Shown: positions 19,831 through 29,857 of the stretch, piece by piece
How positions within the stretch are numbered: position 1 is the stretch's first letter
Layout of the letters: every line of letters starts with the position of its first letter
DNA from: Alcaligenes faecalis
GTDB lineage: Bacteria > Pseudomonadota > Gammaproteobacteria > Burkholderiales > Burkholderiaceae_B
Reading direction: 5' to 3'
NCBI RefSeq assembly: GCF_009497775.1
Contig: NZ_CP031012.1
Coordinates: 2,232,001-2,296,000, forward strand
DNA length: 64,000 bases
The notes under the pieces: generated by a model
What the model saw: the letters and a program-made list of their open reading frames with translations, nothing else
What the model was told of the DNA's origin: nothing
Databases searched by the model: none
Translations under genes and position numbers: made by a program

Positions 19831-21525
19831 TTACAGTGCGATGCGACGGAAGTCGGCCAGCATCGTTGCCAGGAAGGCATTGAAACGGGCGGCCGAAGCA
19901 CCATCGATAACGCGGTGGTCGTAGGACAGGGACAGAGGCAGCATCAGGCGTGGCTCGAACTCCTTGCCATTCCAGACTGGCTGCATGGAGGAACGCGACA
20001 GACCCAGAATGGCCACTTCTGGCGCATTGATGATGGGTGTGAAGTCCGTACCACCAATACCGCCCAGCGAGGAAATAGTGAAGCAACCACCTTGCATCTG
20101 AGCGGCGCTCAGCTTGCCGTCACGGGCAGCCGCAGCCAGTTCACCCGTTTCACGAGCGATATCCAGAATGCCTTTCTTGTCAGCATCGCGGATAACCGGC
20201 ACAACCAGACCGTTAGGCGTATCAGCGGCAAAACCGACGTGGTAGTACTGCTTGAGCACCAGATTGTCGCCGTCCAGCGAGGCGTTGAACTCGGGGAATT
20301 TCTTCAGGGCAGCCACAGCAGCCTTGATGACGAAAGCCAGCATGGTGACGCGAGCGCCGGACTTCTTGTATTCCTCGTTCAGCTCCTTACGCAGGGCTTC
20401 CAGAGAGGTGATGTCAGCCACATCGTTATTGGTGACATGAGGAATCATGACCCAGTTGCGATGCAGGTTGGCACCCGAAATTTTCTTGATGCGCGACAAA
20501 GCCTGGGTTTCGACGGGACCAAACTTGGTGAAGTCGACCTTGGGCCAGGCCAGCACGTCCAGACCGCCAACCTGAGCAGCAGTACCAGCAGCAGTCACGG
20601 GGGCGGCGCCACCAGCAACAGCCTGCTTCACAAAGCCGCGCACGTCGTCAGCCGTAATACGGCCCTTATTGCCCGAACCGTGAACCTTGGCCAAGTCCAC
20701 ACCCAGTTCGCGAGCGAACTTACGGACGCTAGGCGAAGCATGGGGCAGATTGCGCAAGGAGCCTTCGGCTTCCGCAAAAGCGGCGGTAGGCGAAACACGC
20801 TCTGGAGCCGGGGCACCAGCACCGACCACCACCGAAGAGCTGGCGGCAGGAGCGGCGGCGGGAGCAGCTTCCGCTTTAGGAGCGGGAGCCGCTTCGGCCT
20901 TGGCAGGCGCAGGAGCGGCGGCAGCGCCTTGCACCGTCACTTCCAGAATGTCGCTACCCTGGCTGACCTTGTCACCCAGCTTCACTTTGATGGCTGTAAC
21001 CACACCGGCGTGGGAGGACGGCACTTCCATGGAAGCCTTGTCCGATTCCACGGTGATCAGGCTTTGGTCCACTTCAATGGTGTCACCCACTTGCACCATG
21101 ATTTCGATAACGTCCACATCGCGGGCGTCGCCAATATCAGGGACTTGAACGGTAACTTGCTGTTCACCACCAGCCGGAGCTGCCGCAGCGGCGGCAGGAG
21201 CCGCTGCGGGCGCAGCTTCCGCTTTAGGAGCGGGAGCAGCCTCGGCCTTGGCAGGCTCAGCGGCAGGCGCGGCCTGCGCGCCTTCGGCGGCTTCCAGTTC
21301 CAGAACCAGGCTGCCTTCCTTGACCTTGTCGCCCAGCTTGACCTTGATCGACTTGACCACGCCAGCGTCGGACGATGGGATTTCCATGGAGGCCTTGTCG
21401 GACTCCACGGTAATCAGGCTTTGCTCGACCTCAATGGTCTCGCCTTCCTTGACCAGGATTTCGATCACTTCGACAGCGTCGTCAGCACCGATATCCGGGA
21501 TTTTGACTTGAATGATATTGCTCAT
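19831..21525 (-). CDS. aceF: Pyruvate dehydrogenase E2, dihydrolipoyllysine acetyltransferase
   Basis: Core of the complex, moving the acetyl group from lipoate to CoA. 564 residues with two lipoyl domains (each VESDKASME; first Lys at residue 44), separated by Ala/Pro linkers with nearly repeated sequence ([15 protein letters not shown] twice). A peripheral subunit-binding domain ([16 protein letters not shown], near residue 270) and the catalytic domain with DHRVIDGA near the C-terminus follow. It lies 11 nt after aceE and 9 nt before lpd. The DNA-level lipoyl/linker repeats could recombine. Confidence 0.97.
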   Translation of the reverse strand: MSNIIQVKIPDIGADDAVEVIEILVKEGETIEVEQSLITVESDKASMEIPSSDAGVVKSIKVKLGDKVKEGSLVLELEAAEGAQAAPAAEPAKAEAAPAPKAEAAPAAAPAAAAAAPAGGEQQVTVQVPDIGDARDVDVIEIMVQVGDTIEVDQSLITVESDKASMEVPSSHAGVVTAIKVKLGDKVSQGSDILEVTVQGAAAAPAPAKAEAAPAPKAEAAPAAAPAASSSVVVGAGAPAPERVSPTAAFAEAEGSLRNLPHASPSVRKFARELGVDLAKVHGSGNKGRITADDVRGFVKQAVAGGAAPVTAAGTAAQVGGLDVLAWPKVDFTKFGPVETQALSRIKKISGANLHRNWVMIPHVTNNDVADITSLEALRKELNEEYKKSGARVTMLAFVIKAAVAALKKFPEFNASLDGDNLVLKQYYHVGFAADTPNGLVVPVIRDADKKGILDIARETGELAAAARDGKLSAAQMQGGCFTISSLGGIGGTDFTPIINAPEVAILGLSRSSMQPVWNGKEFEPRLMLPLSLSYDHRVIDGASAARFNAFLATMLADFRRIAL

Positions 21526-21536
21526 GGTTCAGTCCC

Positions 21537-24245
21537 TTATGCGTGGTGCGGGTTGGCCTTGGAAGGATTGATGCCGTATTTGGCAATCGCCTCGGACGCT
21601 TTGCTGAACGGAATCTTGCCGTCTTCAGCCAGAGCGCGCAGAGCAGCCAGCACCACGAAGTGACGATCAACCTCAAAGTGCTCGCGCAGCTTGAAGCGGT
21701 AGTCGGAGCGGCCGAAACCATCGGTGCCCAGCACTTTGAACGTGCGATCCTTGGGTACGAACGGACGAATCTGGTCGCCAAAGGCCTTGATGTAGTCGGT
21801 GGAGACCACGATAGGACCGTCGGTTTTGGCCAGCTGAGTCGTCACGTAAGGTACGGGCAGATCCTTGCCTTCAGGATTCAGCAGCGCAGCGCGCTCGCAA
21901 TCCAGACCATCACGACGCAATTCGGTAAAGCTGGTCACGCTCCAGACGTCAGAGCCAATGCCCCAGTCTTTTTCCAGCAGTTCTTGTGCAGCGATCACTT
22001 CGCGCAGAATCGTGCCCGAACCCATCAGCTGAACGCGCAGCTTGCTGTCCTTGGCAACCGACTTGAACTTGTACATGCCGCGCAGGATGCCGTCTTCGTC
22101 GCCTTCGACCAGACCAGGCTGAGCGTAGTTCTCGTTCATCAGGGTGACGTAGTAGTACACGTCTTCCTGATCCTGAACCATGCGCTTCAGACCGTGCTGC
22201 ATGATGACAGCCACTTCGTGAGCGAAGGTGGGGTCGTAGGATACGCAGTTAGGAATCAGCGAGGACTGAATATGGCTGTGACCATCTTCGTGCTGCAAAC
22301 CTTCACCGTTCAGGGTGGTGCGACCGGCCGTGCCGCCCAGCACGAAACCGCGTGCCTTCATGTCACCCGCTGCCCAGGCCAGATCACCAAAGCGCTGGAA
22401 GCCGAACATGGAGTAGTAAATGAAGAACGGGATCATGATGCGGTTGCTGTTGGAGTACGACGTGGCCGCCGCAATCCAGGAGCTGAATGCACCCTGCTCG
22501 TTAATACCTTCCTGCAACAACTGACCATTAGCCGTTTCGCGGTAGTACATGACCTGGTCTTTATCGACCGGCGTGTACTTCTGGCCTTCCGGTGCGTAAA
22601 TACCGATCTGACGGAACAGACCTTCCATACCAAAGGTACGGGATTCGTCAGCCAGGATAGGTACGGCACGAGGACCGACCTGCTTGTCGCGCAGCAAGGT
22701 GTTGAAGAAGCGTACAAATGCTTGAGTCGTGGAAATTTCACGGCCTTCGGCAGTGGCTTCCAGCATGGGCTTGAACGCGTCCAGTGCAGGCACGGTCAGC
22801 TGTTCATCGGCCTTGTTGCGACGCTTGGGCAGGTAGCCACCCAATGCCTGACGGCGGGCGTGCAGGTATTGCATTTCTGGAGAATCGTCAGCTGGCTTGA
22901 AGTAAGGCAGCTCTTCCAGTTTGTCATCAGGAACCGGGATGTTGAAACGGTCGCGGAATTCGCGCACGGCGTCCAGATCCAGGCTCTTTTGTTGGTGCGA
23001 GGGGTTCTTGGCCTGGCCAACGTGACCCATGCCGTAGCCCTTGATGGTCTTGGCCAGAATAACGGTAGGCTGACCTTCGTGCTTGGTGGCGGCGTCAAAC
23101 GCAGCGTACACCTTGTGAGGATCGTGACCGCCACGGTTCAGACGCCAGATGTCCTCGTCGCTCATGCGGCTGACCATTTCCAGCAGCTTGGGGTGCTTGC
23201 CAAAGAAGTGCTCACGAACGTAGGCACCGTCGTTGGCTTTGTAGGCCTGGTATTCGCCGTCCACGGTTTCTTCCATGACCTTGCGCAGAATGCCTTCCTT
23301 GTCGCGGGCCAGCAATGGATCCCAGTAACCGCCCCAGATCAGTTTCAGCACGTTCCAGCCAGCACCACGGAAGGTACCTTCCAGTTCCTGGATGATCTTG
23401 CCGTTACCGCGTACAGGACCGTCCAGACGCTGCAAGTTACAGTTCACGATGAAAATCAGGTTGTCCAGTTTTTCACGTGCAGCCAGACCGATGGCGCCCA
23501 GGGATTCGGGTTCGTCCATCTCGCCGTCGCCCAGGAACACCCAGACTTTACGGCCGCTGGTATCGGCAATGCCACGGGCATGCAGGTACTTCAGGAAACG
23601 GGCCTGGTAAATCGCCATCAATGGGCCCAGGCCCATGGAGACGGTGGGGAACTGCCAGAATTCGGGCATCAACTTGGGATGCGGGTAGGATGGCAAGCCT
23701 TTGCCATCGACTTCCTGACGGAAGTTGTTCAACTGGTCTTCGGAGATACGGCCTTCCATGAAGGCGCGGGCGTAAATACCGGGCGAGGAGTGGCCCTGGA
23801 AAAACACCATGTCGCCGCCGCGATCTTCGGTTTCAGCGTGCCAGAAGTGGTTCTGACCGCAGCCAATCATGGTGGCCAGCGAAGCAAACGAGGCAATGTG
23901 ACCGCCCAGACCGCCGCCATCAGGAGGGGTTTCGCGGTTAGCGCGCACCACCATGGCCATGGCGTTCCAGCGAATGTAGGAACGGATACGCTCTTCGAGC
24001 ACCAGGTTGCCGGGGTGGGCAGGTTCCAGACCGGGAGGAATCGTGTTCTCGTAAGCTGTGTTGGGCGAGAACGGGATGTGAGCGCCGGAGCGACGGGCCA
24101 GATCGATCAGCTTTTCGATCAGATCATGAGCACGGGCCGGGCCTTCACGGTCCACCACCGCTTCCAGGGCGTCAAGCCACTCTTTTGTTTCTAGGGCTTG
24201 GTCTTGACTGACCTGAGCCGAACTATTGTCTTGGGTTGAGGACAT
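21537..24245 (-). CDS. aceE: Pyruvate dehydrogenase E1 component (homodimeric type)
   Basis: Thiamine-diphosphate enzyme that decarboxylates pyruvate and reductively acetylates E2. 902 residues from the ATG at 24245-24243, preceded by GGAG; a longer upstream frame is rejected. ThDP-binding features include the GDGEMDEPESLGAIGLA segment near residue 230 and the following NLIFIVNCNLQRLDGPVRGN. The HFWHAETEDRGGDMVFFQGHSSPGIYA stretch near residue 130 is typical of the AceE family. First gene of aceE-aceF-lpd. Confidence 0.97.
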   Translation of the reverse strand: MSSTQDNSSAQVSQDQALETKEWLDALEAVVDREGPARAHDLIEKLIDLARRSGAHIPFSPNTAYENTIPPGLEPAHPGNLVLEERIRSYIRWNAMAMVVRANRETPPDGGGLGGHIASFASLATMIGCGQNHFWHAETEDRGGDMVFFQGHSSPGIYARAFMEGRISEDQLNNFRQEVDGKGLPSYPHPKLMPEFWQFPTVSMGLGPLMAIYQARFLKYLHARGIADTSGRKVWVFLGDGEMDEPESLGAIGLAAREKLDNLIFIVNCNLQRLDGPVRGNGKIIQELEGTFRGAGWNVLKLIWGGYWDPLLARDKEGILRKVMEETVDGEYQAYKANDGAYVREHFFGKHPKLLEMVSRMSDEDIWRLNRGGHDPHKVYAAFDAATKHEGQPTVILAKTIKGYGMGHVGQAKNPSHQQKSLDLDAVREFRDRFNIPVPDDKLEELPYFKPADDSPEMQYLHARRQALGGYLPKRRNKADEQLTVPALDAFKPMLEATAEGREISTTQAFVRFFNTLLRDKQVGPRAVPILADESRTFGMEGLFRQIGIYAPEGQKYTPVDKDQVMYYRETANGQLLQEGINEQGAFSSWIAAATSYSNSNRIMIPFFIYYSMFGFQRFGDLAWAAGDMKARGFVLGGTAGRTTLNGEGLQHEDGHSHIQSSLIPNCVSYDPTFAHEVAVIMQHGLKRMVQDQEDVYYYVTLMNENYAQPGLVEGDEDGILRGMYKFKSVAKDSKLRVQLMGSGTILREVIAAQELLEKDWGIGSDVWSVTSFTELRRDGLDCERAALLNPEGKDLPVPYVTTQLAKTDGPIVVSTDYIKAFGDQIRPFVPKDRTFKVLGTDGFGRSDYRFKLREHFEVDRHFVVLAALRALAEDGKIPFSKASEAIAKYGINPSKANPHHA

Positions 24246-24264
24246 ATAGTGTCTCCATATATGT
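24242..24264 (-). promoter_or_regulatory. Inverted repeat spanning the aceE start and ribosome site
   Basis: ACATATA and TATATGT (24242-24248 with 24258-24264) are perfect complements separated by 9 nt. On the mRNA the GGAG ribosome site lies in the loop and the AUG lies in the 3' arm. Folding could restrain translation initiation; the alternative is a protein-binding dyad. Confidence 0.45.
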
Positions 24265-24384
24265 GGTAGTAGTCCGGTCTTGCTCGACGCTGAGCCGCCC
24301 ATCTAATAAGAAGTAAAGCGATCCTGACCGAAGCGGGTTTTGCGGACTGTGAGCGTTCAAGGCGGGGTACGCCTGCACCAAACC

Positions 24385-24413
24385 ATTCTAGGAAAGAACG
24401 CTGAAACGCTCAA
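24385..24413 (-). promoter_or_regulatory. Sigma-70-type promoter of aceE
   Basis: TTGAGC (24413-24408), a 17-bp spacer and TAGAAT (24390-24385) give a near-consensus promoter reading toward aceE, with an untranslated leader of about 130 nt. Confidence 0.75.
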
Positions 24414-24512
24414 GCAAAATTTCATTTTATGGTATGTGTTTTCATAATACGAAATATCACTAAAAAAAATAGCCCTACATTACAATCCAGCCATACTTCT
24501 TTTCTTGCTGTT

Positions 24513-26270
24513 ATGGCCACTCATCCCAAAAAGTCTCTGATCCCTTCAACCTTCTATGATCAGGCTAAGCAGAATCGGCGTGGATTCTATTGGCTGACAC
24601 CGGTTGTCGTGCTGTTTCTCTACCTCTGTGTCATGGGGGTATTCCTGTGGCTGCAACGCCTGCAAAACGACAGTGTCATGTTTGTGACCATCGATCAGGA
24701 AACGCGCCAGCAACGCCTGATGATGGTGATTCTGGCCCTGTCCCTGGTGATTGTGGTCAGCTTGCTGGCCCTGTGGCGCTATACCCGCTTCCGTACCCAC
24801 GCCGAAGCCGCCCAGACCGCCGAAACCGGTTTCCGGCGCGCCATGGAAAACTCCATGTCCACGGGGATGCGCGTGTTTGACATGCAGGGCCGCATTGCCT
24901 ATGTGAACCCGGCTTTTTGCAGGATGATTGGCTGGAACGAGGCCGATCTGGTCGGTCGTACCGCCCCCTTCCCTTACTGGTTACCCGGTCGTCATCAACA
25001 ACACCAGGAAACCCTGGACCTTTTGCTGTCCGGCCGCACGCCCAGCAGTGGTCTGGAAGTGGAGGCTCAGCGCCGTGATGGCTCGCGCTTTACTGCCCGT
25101 ATGTATGTCTCGCCCCTGCGTGCTCCTAATGGAGAGCAGATTGGCTGGATGACCTCCATGACGGACATTACCGAGCCCAAGCGCATTCGCGAGGCCCTGA
25201 CCGCCGCGCATGAACGCTTCATGACGGTGCTGGAAGGTCTGGATGATGCGATTTCCGTGGTGGCCGATACGTCAGATGGCCTGGAGCTGCTGTTTGCCAA
25301 CCGCACCTATCGCCGCTTCTTTGGTGCCCAATCCAATGGCCACGCTGAATTGCTGGGTGGCCGCCTGGGCCGCTTCACGGATGAAACCGTAGAGATTTAC
25401 TCCGAATCCGCCGCCCGCTGGTTTGAAGTCCATCACCGCATGCTGGCCTGGACGGATGGCCGTCGTGTGCGTCTGCAAGTGGCGCGCGATATTACCGACC
25501 GCCGCAAGCACGAAGAAGCCTCGCGTATTCAGCAGGAAAAAGTACAGCTGACCAGCCGCCTGACTACCATGGGTGAAATGGCCTCCTCGCTGGCGCACGA
25601 ATTGAACCAGCCGCTGACGGCCATCAACAACTACAGCATGGGTGCCGTCGCCATGCTGAAATCCGGTCGCTACCAGCCTGAAACCCTGCTGGCCGCGCTG
25701 GAAAAAGCCGCTCAGCAAGCCGAACGGGCAGGCAAGATCATCAGCCGCATTCGAGAATTTGTGAAGCGTAGCGAACCGCGCCGCGTCCGCGTCAAAGTCA
25801 TGCGTATTGTGGAAAATGCCGTCGGCTTTGCCGAAATCGACGCCCGCAAGCGCCAGATCGAGATTGAATTAAGCATTCCGGACCCCGTTCCTGACGTCAT
25901 TGCCGACCCCATTCTCATAGAACAGGTATTATTGAATCTGCTCAAAAATGGGATCGAAGCCATGGAACACAGCGATCATCATGTGCTTCAATTGGTGATT
26001 ACCCAACAAGAATCGCTTTTGGAGATGGCCGTCATCGATCGCGGTCATGGCTTGAAAGACCCCGAGCGCCTCTTTGAACCGTTTTACAGTACCAAGTCCG
26101 AAGGCCTTGGGATGGGCCTGAATATCTGTCGCACAATTATTGAATCGCATCACGGCCGCCTGTGGGCAGTCGGCAATCCAGAGGGTGGAACGATTTTCCG
26201 TTTCAGTCTACCTTGTGCGGCACCGGATGTAGCGGACACCCTTGATAACAAACTGGAGATACCCGAATGA
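24513..26270 (+). CDS. Membrane-anchored PAS sensor histidine kinase
   Basis: 585 residues from the ATG at 24513, preferred to an upstream ATG whose extra 28 residues look non-coding. Two membrane helices (about 28-48 and 69-90) flank only about 20 periplasmic residues, so sensing is probably cytoplasmic or membrane-based. A PAS domain (about 105-225, with NPAFCRMIGWNEADLVGR) and a second shorter PAS-like region precede the dimerisation/phosphoacceptor box SLAHELNQPLTAINN. The ATP domain has LLNLLKNGIEAME, DRGHGL and GLGMGLNICRTII. Resembles the FixL/DctB group. Overlaps its response regulator by 4 nt. Signal unknown. Confidence 0.88.
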   Translation: MATHPKKSLIPSTFYDQAKQNRRGFYWLTPVVVLFLYLCVMGVFLWLQRLQNDSVMFVTIDQETRQQRLMMVILALSLVIVVSLLALWRYTRFRTHAEAAQTAETGFRRAMENSMSTGMRVFDMQGRIAYVNPAFCRMIGWNEADLVGRTAPFPYWLPGRHQQHQETLDLLLSGRTPSSGLEVEAQRRDGSRFTARMYVSPLRAPNGEQIGWMTSMTDITEPKRIREALTAAHERFMTVLEGLDDAISVVADTSDGLELLFANRTYRRFFGAQSNGHAELLGGRLGRFTDETVEIYSESAARWFEVHHRMLAWTDGRRVRLQVARDITDRRKHEEASRIQQEKVQLTSRLTTMGEMASSLAHELNQPLTAINNYSMGAVAMLKSGRYQPETLLAALEKAAQQAERAGKIISRIREFVKRSEPRRVRVKVMRIVENAVGFAEIDARKRQIEIELSIPDPVPDVIADPILIEQVLLNLLKNGIEAMEHSDHHVLQLVITQQESLLEMAVIDRGHGLKDPERLFEPFYSTKSEGLGMGLNICRTIIESHHGRLWAVGNPEGGTIFRFSLPCAAPDVADTLDNKLEIPE

Positions 26271-26890
26271 CCAGCCCGCAAATGCCATGCACCATTTACG
26301 TAGTCGATGACGACGAAGCCGTACGGGACTCCTTGCGCTGGCTCCTGGAAGCCAATGGCTACCGGGTCCGCTGCTTTGCTTCGGGCGAAGAGTTTCTGGG
26401 CGCCTACGACCCGGCCCAGGTAGCCGTCCTGATTGTGGACGTGCGCATGCCCGGCATGAGCGGCCTGGAGCTTCAGGAAGCCCTGATCGCTCGCAAATCG
26501 AATATCCCGATTGTGTTCATTACCGGTCACGGTGACGTGCCCATGGCCGTGAGCACCATGAAGAAAGGCGCTATCGACTTTCTGGAAAAACCCTTTAACG
26601 AAGCCGATCTGCGCACCATTGTCAGCCGCATGATCGAACAGGCTACGGCTCGCGCCTCGCAAGCGCAGGCGCAAAAAGATCAACAAGAAGTCCTGGGCCG
26701 CCTGACAGCGCGCGAGCAGCAAGTGCTGGAACGCATTGTTGCCGGTCGCCTGAACAAGCAGATTGCTGGGGACTTGAATATCAGCATTAAAACTGTCGAA
26801 GCGCATCGCGCCAATATCATGGAAAAACTGGAAGTCACTACGGTTGCCGACCTCATGAAAATCGCCCTCACCAAGTCCGAGGATGCGTAA
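26267..26890 (+). CDS. FixJ/NarL-type two-component response regulator
   Basis: 207 residues. Receiver domain with acidic pocket VVDDDEA, phosphoacceptor Asp58 (LIVDVRMPGMSG), Thr in FITGHGDV and Lys in FLEKPFNE. The C-terminal LuxR-type helix-turn-helix is at about 140-200 (LTAREQQVLERIVAGRLNKQIAG). It is translationally coupled to the kinase upstream (ATGA overlap), so the two form a cognate pair. folD follows with no gap, suggesting co-transcription. Targets unknown. Confidence 0.93.
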   Translation: MTSPQMPCTIYVVDDDEAVRDSLRWLLEANGYRVRCFASGEEFLGAYDPAQVAVLIVDVRMPGMSGLELQEALIARKSNIPIVFITGHGDVPMAVSTMKKGAIDFLEKPFNEADLRTIVSRMIEQATARASQAQAQKDQQEVLGRLTAREQQVLERIVAGRLNKQIAGDLNISIKTVEAHRANIMEKLEVTTVADLMKIALTKSEDA

Positions 26891-27754
26891 ATGAGTGCTC
26901 GCATTATTGATGGAAAAAAGCTATCCACCGCCATCAAGGCGGAAGTTGCAGAACGCGTTGCCAAGCTGAAGCAAACTCACGGCATTCAGGCCGGTTTGAC
27001 CGTGGTGCTGGTCGGTGAAGATCCGGCCTCCCAGGTCTATGTACGCAACAAGGGTCTGGCATGTGAAGCCGCCGGCCTGAAATCCGAAATCATCCGCCTG
27101 CCGGCCGACACCACCGAAACCAAGCTGCTGGCCCTGATCACCCGCTTGAATCAGGACAGCTCGGTGCACGGCATTCTGGTTCAACTGCCCCTGCCCGGCC
27201 ACTTGGACGAGCACAAGGTGATTGAAACCATTGCTCCGCACAAGGACGTGGACGGTTTCCACGTCAGCAATGCGGGCATGCTCATGACGGGCAAGCCGCT
27301 GTTTGCCCCTTGCACGCCCTACGGCGTCATGAAGATGCTGGAATCGGAAAACGTGGCGCTGCGCGGTGCAGAAGCCGTGGTGGTCGGCGCCAGCAATATC
27401 GTGGGCAAACCCATGGCCATGCTCTTGCTGGCTGCGGGCGCTACCGTCACCCTCTGTAATTCCAAAACGCGTGATCTGGCCGCCCAGACCCGCCGCGCCG
27501 ATGTGCTGGTCGCTGCCGTAGGCCGCCCTGGCATCATTACCGGCGATATGGTCAAGCCCGGTGCTGTCGTGATTGACGTCGGTATCAACCGCGGTGCCGA
27601 CGGCAAGCTGTGCGGTGACGTGGACTTTGCCAGCGCCAGCGAAGTGGCCTCGGCCATTACGCCCGTACCCGGCGGCGTCGGCCCCATGACCATTGCCATG
27701 CTGCTGGTCAACACCTTGGAAGCGGCCGAACGCTCGGCCAACATCAGTCTTTAA
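26891..27754 (+). CDS. folD: Methylenetetrahydrofolate dehydrogenase/cyclohydrolase
   Basis: Interconverts 5,10-methylene-, methenyl- and 10-formyl-tetrahydrofolate using NADP+. 287 residues, standard size. Catalytic Lys region SQVYVRNKG near residue 52, the QLPLPGHLD segment near residue 98, and the cofactor motif [15 protein letters not shown] near residue 165 are intact. The C-terminal [18 protein letters not shown] is the FolD signature. Its ATG directly abuts the stop of the response regulator. Confidence 0.97.
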   Translation: MSARIIDGKKLSTAIKAEVAERVAKLKQTHGIQAGLTVVLVGEDPASQVYVRNKGLACEAAGLKSEIIRLPADTTETKLLALITRLNQDSSVHGILVQLPLPGHLDEHKVIETIAPHKDVDGFHVSNAGMLMTGKPLFAPCTPYGVMKMLESENVALRGAEAVVVGASNIVGKPMAMLLLAAGATVTLCNSKTRDLAAQTRRADVLVAAVGRPGIITGDMVKPGAVVIDVGINRGADGKLCGDVDFASASEVASAITPVPGGVGPMTIAMLLVNTLEAAERSANISL

Positions 27755-27769
27755 TTTAATCAACGGTTT

Positions 27770-29842
27770 ATGACGACAAATCCCTTACTGGTTCCTATCG
27801 ACAGCCTTATTGACTATCCCGCCATCCAGCCCGAGCACATCGAGCAGGCGGTGGACCAACTGCTGGCCTTGGCCCGCCAAGCCGTAGACACAGTCTCCAA
27901 CGACGATAGCGAACCCAGTTGGGACAACATCGTCGAGCCCATCACCGACGCCACCGAAACCCTGTATCGCGCCTGGTCGGTGGCCGGTCACCTGAACTCG
28001 GTCATCAATACGCCCGAGCTGCGCACGGTGTACAACCAGTGCCTGCCCCGCATGAGCGAGTTCTCGACCTGGGTGGGCTTGAACCGTCCTTTGTTCCTGC
28101 GTTATCAGGCTCTGGCCGACAGCCCGGCCTTTGCCGCCCTGACGCCCCAGCGCCAACGCATCATTACCCTGGCCCTGCGCGATTTCCGCCTGAGCGGCGT
28201 GCAACTGGAAGGTCAGGCGCGTGAAGACTACGCCCGTATTTCCGAAGAGCTGGCACAGACTTCGCAGCAATTCTCTGAGCATGTGCTCGATGCCATTGAT
28301 CAGTGGCACTACCTGTGTACCGATCTGGCCGAACTGGACGGCATCCCGGACGACGTGCTGGCCGCTGCCCAACGCGCTGCCCAGGAAAACGATCAGCAAG
28401 GCTGGCGTCTGACGCTGAAAATGCCTTGCTACCTGCCCGTCATGCAATACGCACGCAACCAGACCTTGCGTGAGTTGATGTACCGGGCCTACACCACCAT
28501 TGCCTCTGATCAAGGCAATACCCAATTTGATAACTCCCAGGCGATTGAAACGCTGCTGGACCTGCGCGCCCAGGAAGCGAGCCTGCTGGGATTTGCCAGC
28601 TACGCCCATATGCGTCTGGAAACCCGCATGGCCGACACCCCTGAACAGGTGATGAGCTTCTTGCGCGATCTGGCGACCAAGGCTCGCCCCTACGCCCGCC
28701 AGGATCTGGACGAGCTGCAAGCCTTCGCCCAGAAAGAACTGGGTCTGGAAACCCTGCAAGCCTGGGATGTACCCTTCAGTGCCGAGCGTCTGCGCGAACA
28801 GCGCTACGCCTACTCGGAAGACGAGGTCAAACAGTACTTCACGGAACCTGCCGTTCTGAACGGCCTGTTCAAAGTCATCCAGCGTTTGTTTGACGTGACG
28901 CTGCGTGCCGCCGACGTCCCCGCCTGGCATCCTGCCGTGCGTCCTTTTGAAGTCATGGCTTCGGATGGCAAGGTTCTGGGCTATCTGTACATGGACCTGC
29001 ACGCCCGCCAAGGCAAGCAAGGTGGCGCCTGGGTTGATAGCGAACGCAGCCGTCGCCGTCTGGGTGAAGATCTGTGCCTGCCTATCGCCTATCTGGTGTG
29101 CAACTTTGCCGAACCCCAGCCCGGTCGCCCCGCCCTGCTCACGCATGACGATGTGATCACGCTGTTCCACGAATCCGGCCACGCCCTGCATACCCTGCTC
29201 TCGCGTGTGGACGATCCGGCCGCCTCGGCCTTCTCCGCCGTGGAATGGGACGCCATCGAACTGCCTTCGCAGTTCATGGAAAATTTCTGCTGGGAATGGC
29301 CTGTAGTGCAAATGCTGACTGCCCATGTGGAAACCGGCGAGCATCTGCCCCGTGCGCTCTACAACAAGCTGAATCTGGCCCGCAACTTCCAAAGCGGCAT
29401 GCAAATGGTGCGCCAGCTGGAATTCTCCCTGTTCGACATGCTGATCCACTCGCGTGACAGCGGTATGAGCATTGATGCAGTCATGGAGATTCTGGACCAG
29501 GTACGTCAGGAAGTGGCCGTGCTGTTCCCGCCCGAGTGGCACCGCTTCCCGCATCAGTTCTCGCACTTGTTTGCGGGTGGATATGGCGCGGGTTACTACA
29601 GCTACAAATGGGCTGAAGTGCTGTCCGCCGATGCCTACTCGGCCTTTGAGGAAAAAGCCTATACCCACTCGGATGGGGCGCGTGATACCCTCGACAGCAA
29701 TACAGGGCATCGCTTCTGGCGCGAGATTCTATCCGTAGGGGGCGAGCGCCCGGCTGCCGACTCCTTCCGTGCTTTCCGTGGTCGCGATCCTTCAATTACC
29801 GCCCTGCTCCGTCACAGCGGGCTCACTCCAGAGCCAGCCTGA
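27770..29842 (+). CDS. prlC: Oligopeptidase A (M3-family zinc metallopeptidase)
   Basis: Cytoplasmic oligopeptidase degrading short peptides, including signal peptides in E. coli. 690 residues, close to E. coli OpdA. The zinc motif HESGH in TLFHESGHALHTLL is near residue 470, with the third ligand Glu in SQFMENFCWEW about 28 residues later. It starts 15 nt after folD and ends 15 nt before the SCO1 gene, consistent with one transcript. Confidence 0.94.
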   Translation: MTTNPLLVPIDSLIDYPAIQPEHIEQAVDQLLALARQAVDTVSNDDSEPSWDNIVEPITDATETLYRAWSVAGHLNSVINTPELRTVYNQCLPRMSEFSTWVGLNRPLFLRYQALADSPAFAALTPQRQRIITLALRDFRLSGVQLEGQAREDYARISEELAQTSQQFSEHVLDAIDQWHYLCTDLAELDGIPDDVLAAAQRAAQENDQQGWRLTLKMPCYLPVMQYARNQTLRELMYRAYTTIASDQGNTQFDNSQAIETLLDLRAQEASLLGFASYAHMRLETRMADTPEQVMSFLRDLATKARPYARQDLDELQAFAQKELGLETLQAWDVPFSAERLREQRYAYSEDEVKQYFTEPAVLNGLFKVIQRLFDVTLRAADVPAWHPAVRPFEVMASDGKVLGYLYMDLHARQGKQGGAWVDSERSRRRLGEDLCLPIAYLVCNFAEPQPGRPALLTHDDVITLFHESGHALHTLLSRVDDPAASAFSAVEWDAIELPSQFMENFCWEWPVVQMLTAHVETGEHLPRALYNKLNLARNFQSGMQMVRQLEFSLFDMLIHSRDSGMSIDAVMEILDQVRQEVAVLFPPEWHRFPHQFSHLFAGGYGAGYYSYKWAEVLSADAYSAFEEKAYTHSDGARDTLDSNTGHRFWREILSVGGERPAADSFRAFRGRDPSITALLRHSGLTPEPA

Positions 29843-29857
29843 ACCCAGAGGACGTCC

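Noticed and set aside
17989..24194. Very long open frames on the plus strand opposite the pyruvate dehydrogenase operon
   Set aside because: They mirror the codon bias of aceE, aceF and lpd, lack ribosome sites and family motifs, and overlap complete, well-conserved genes.
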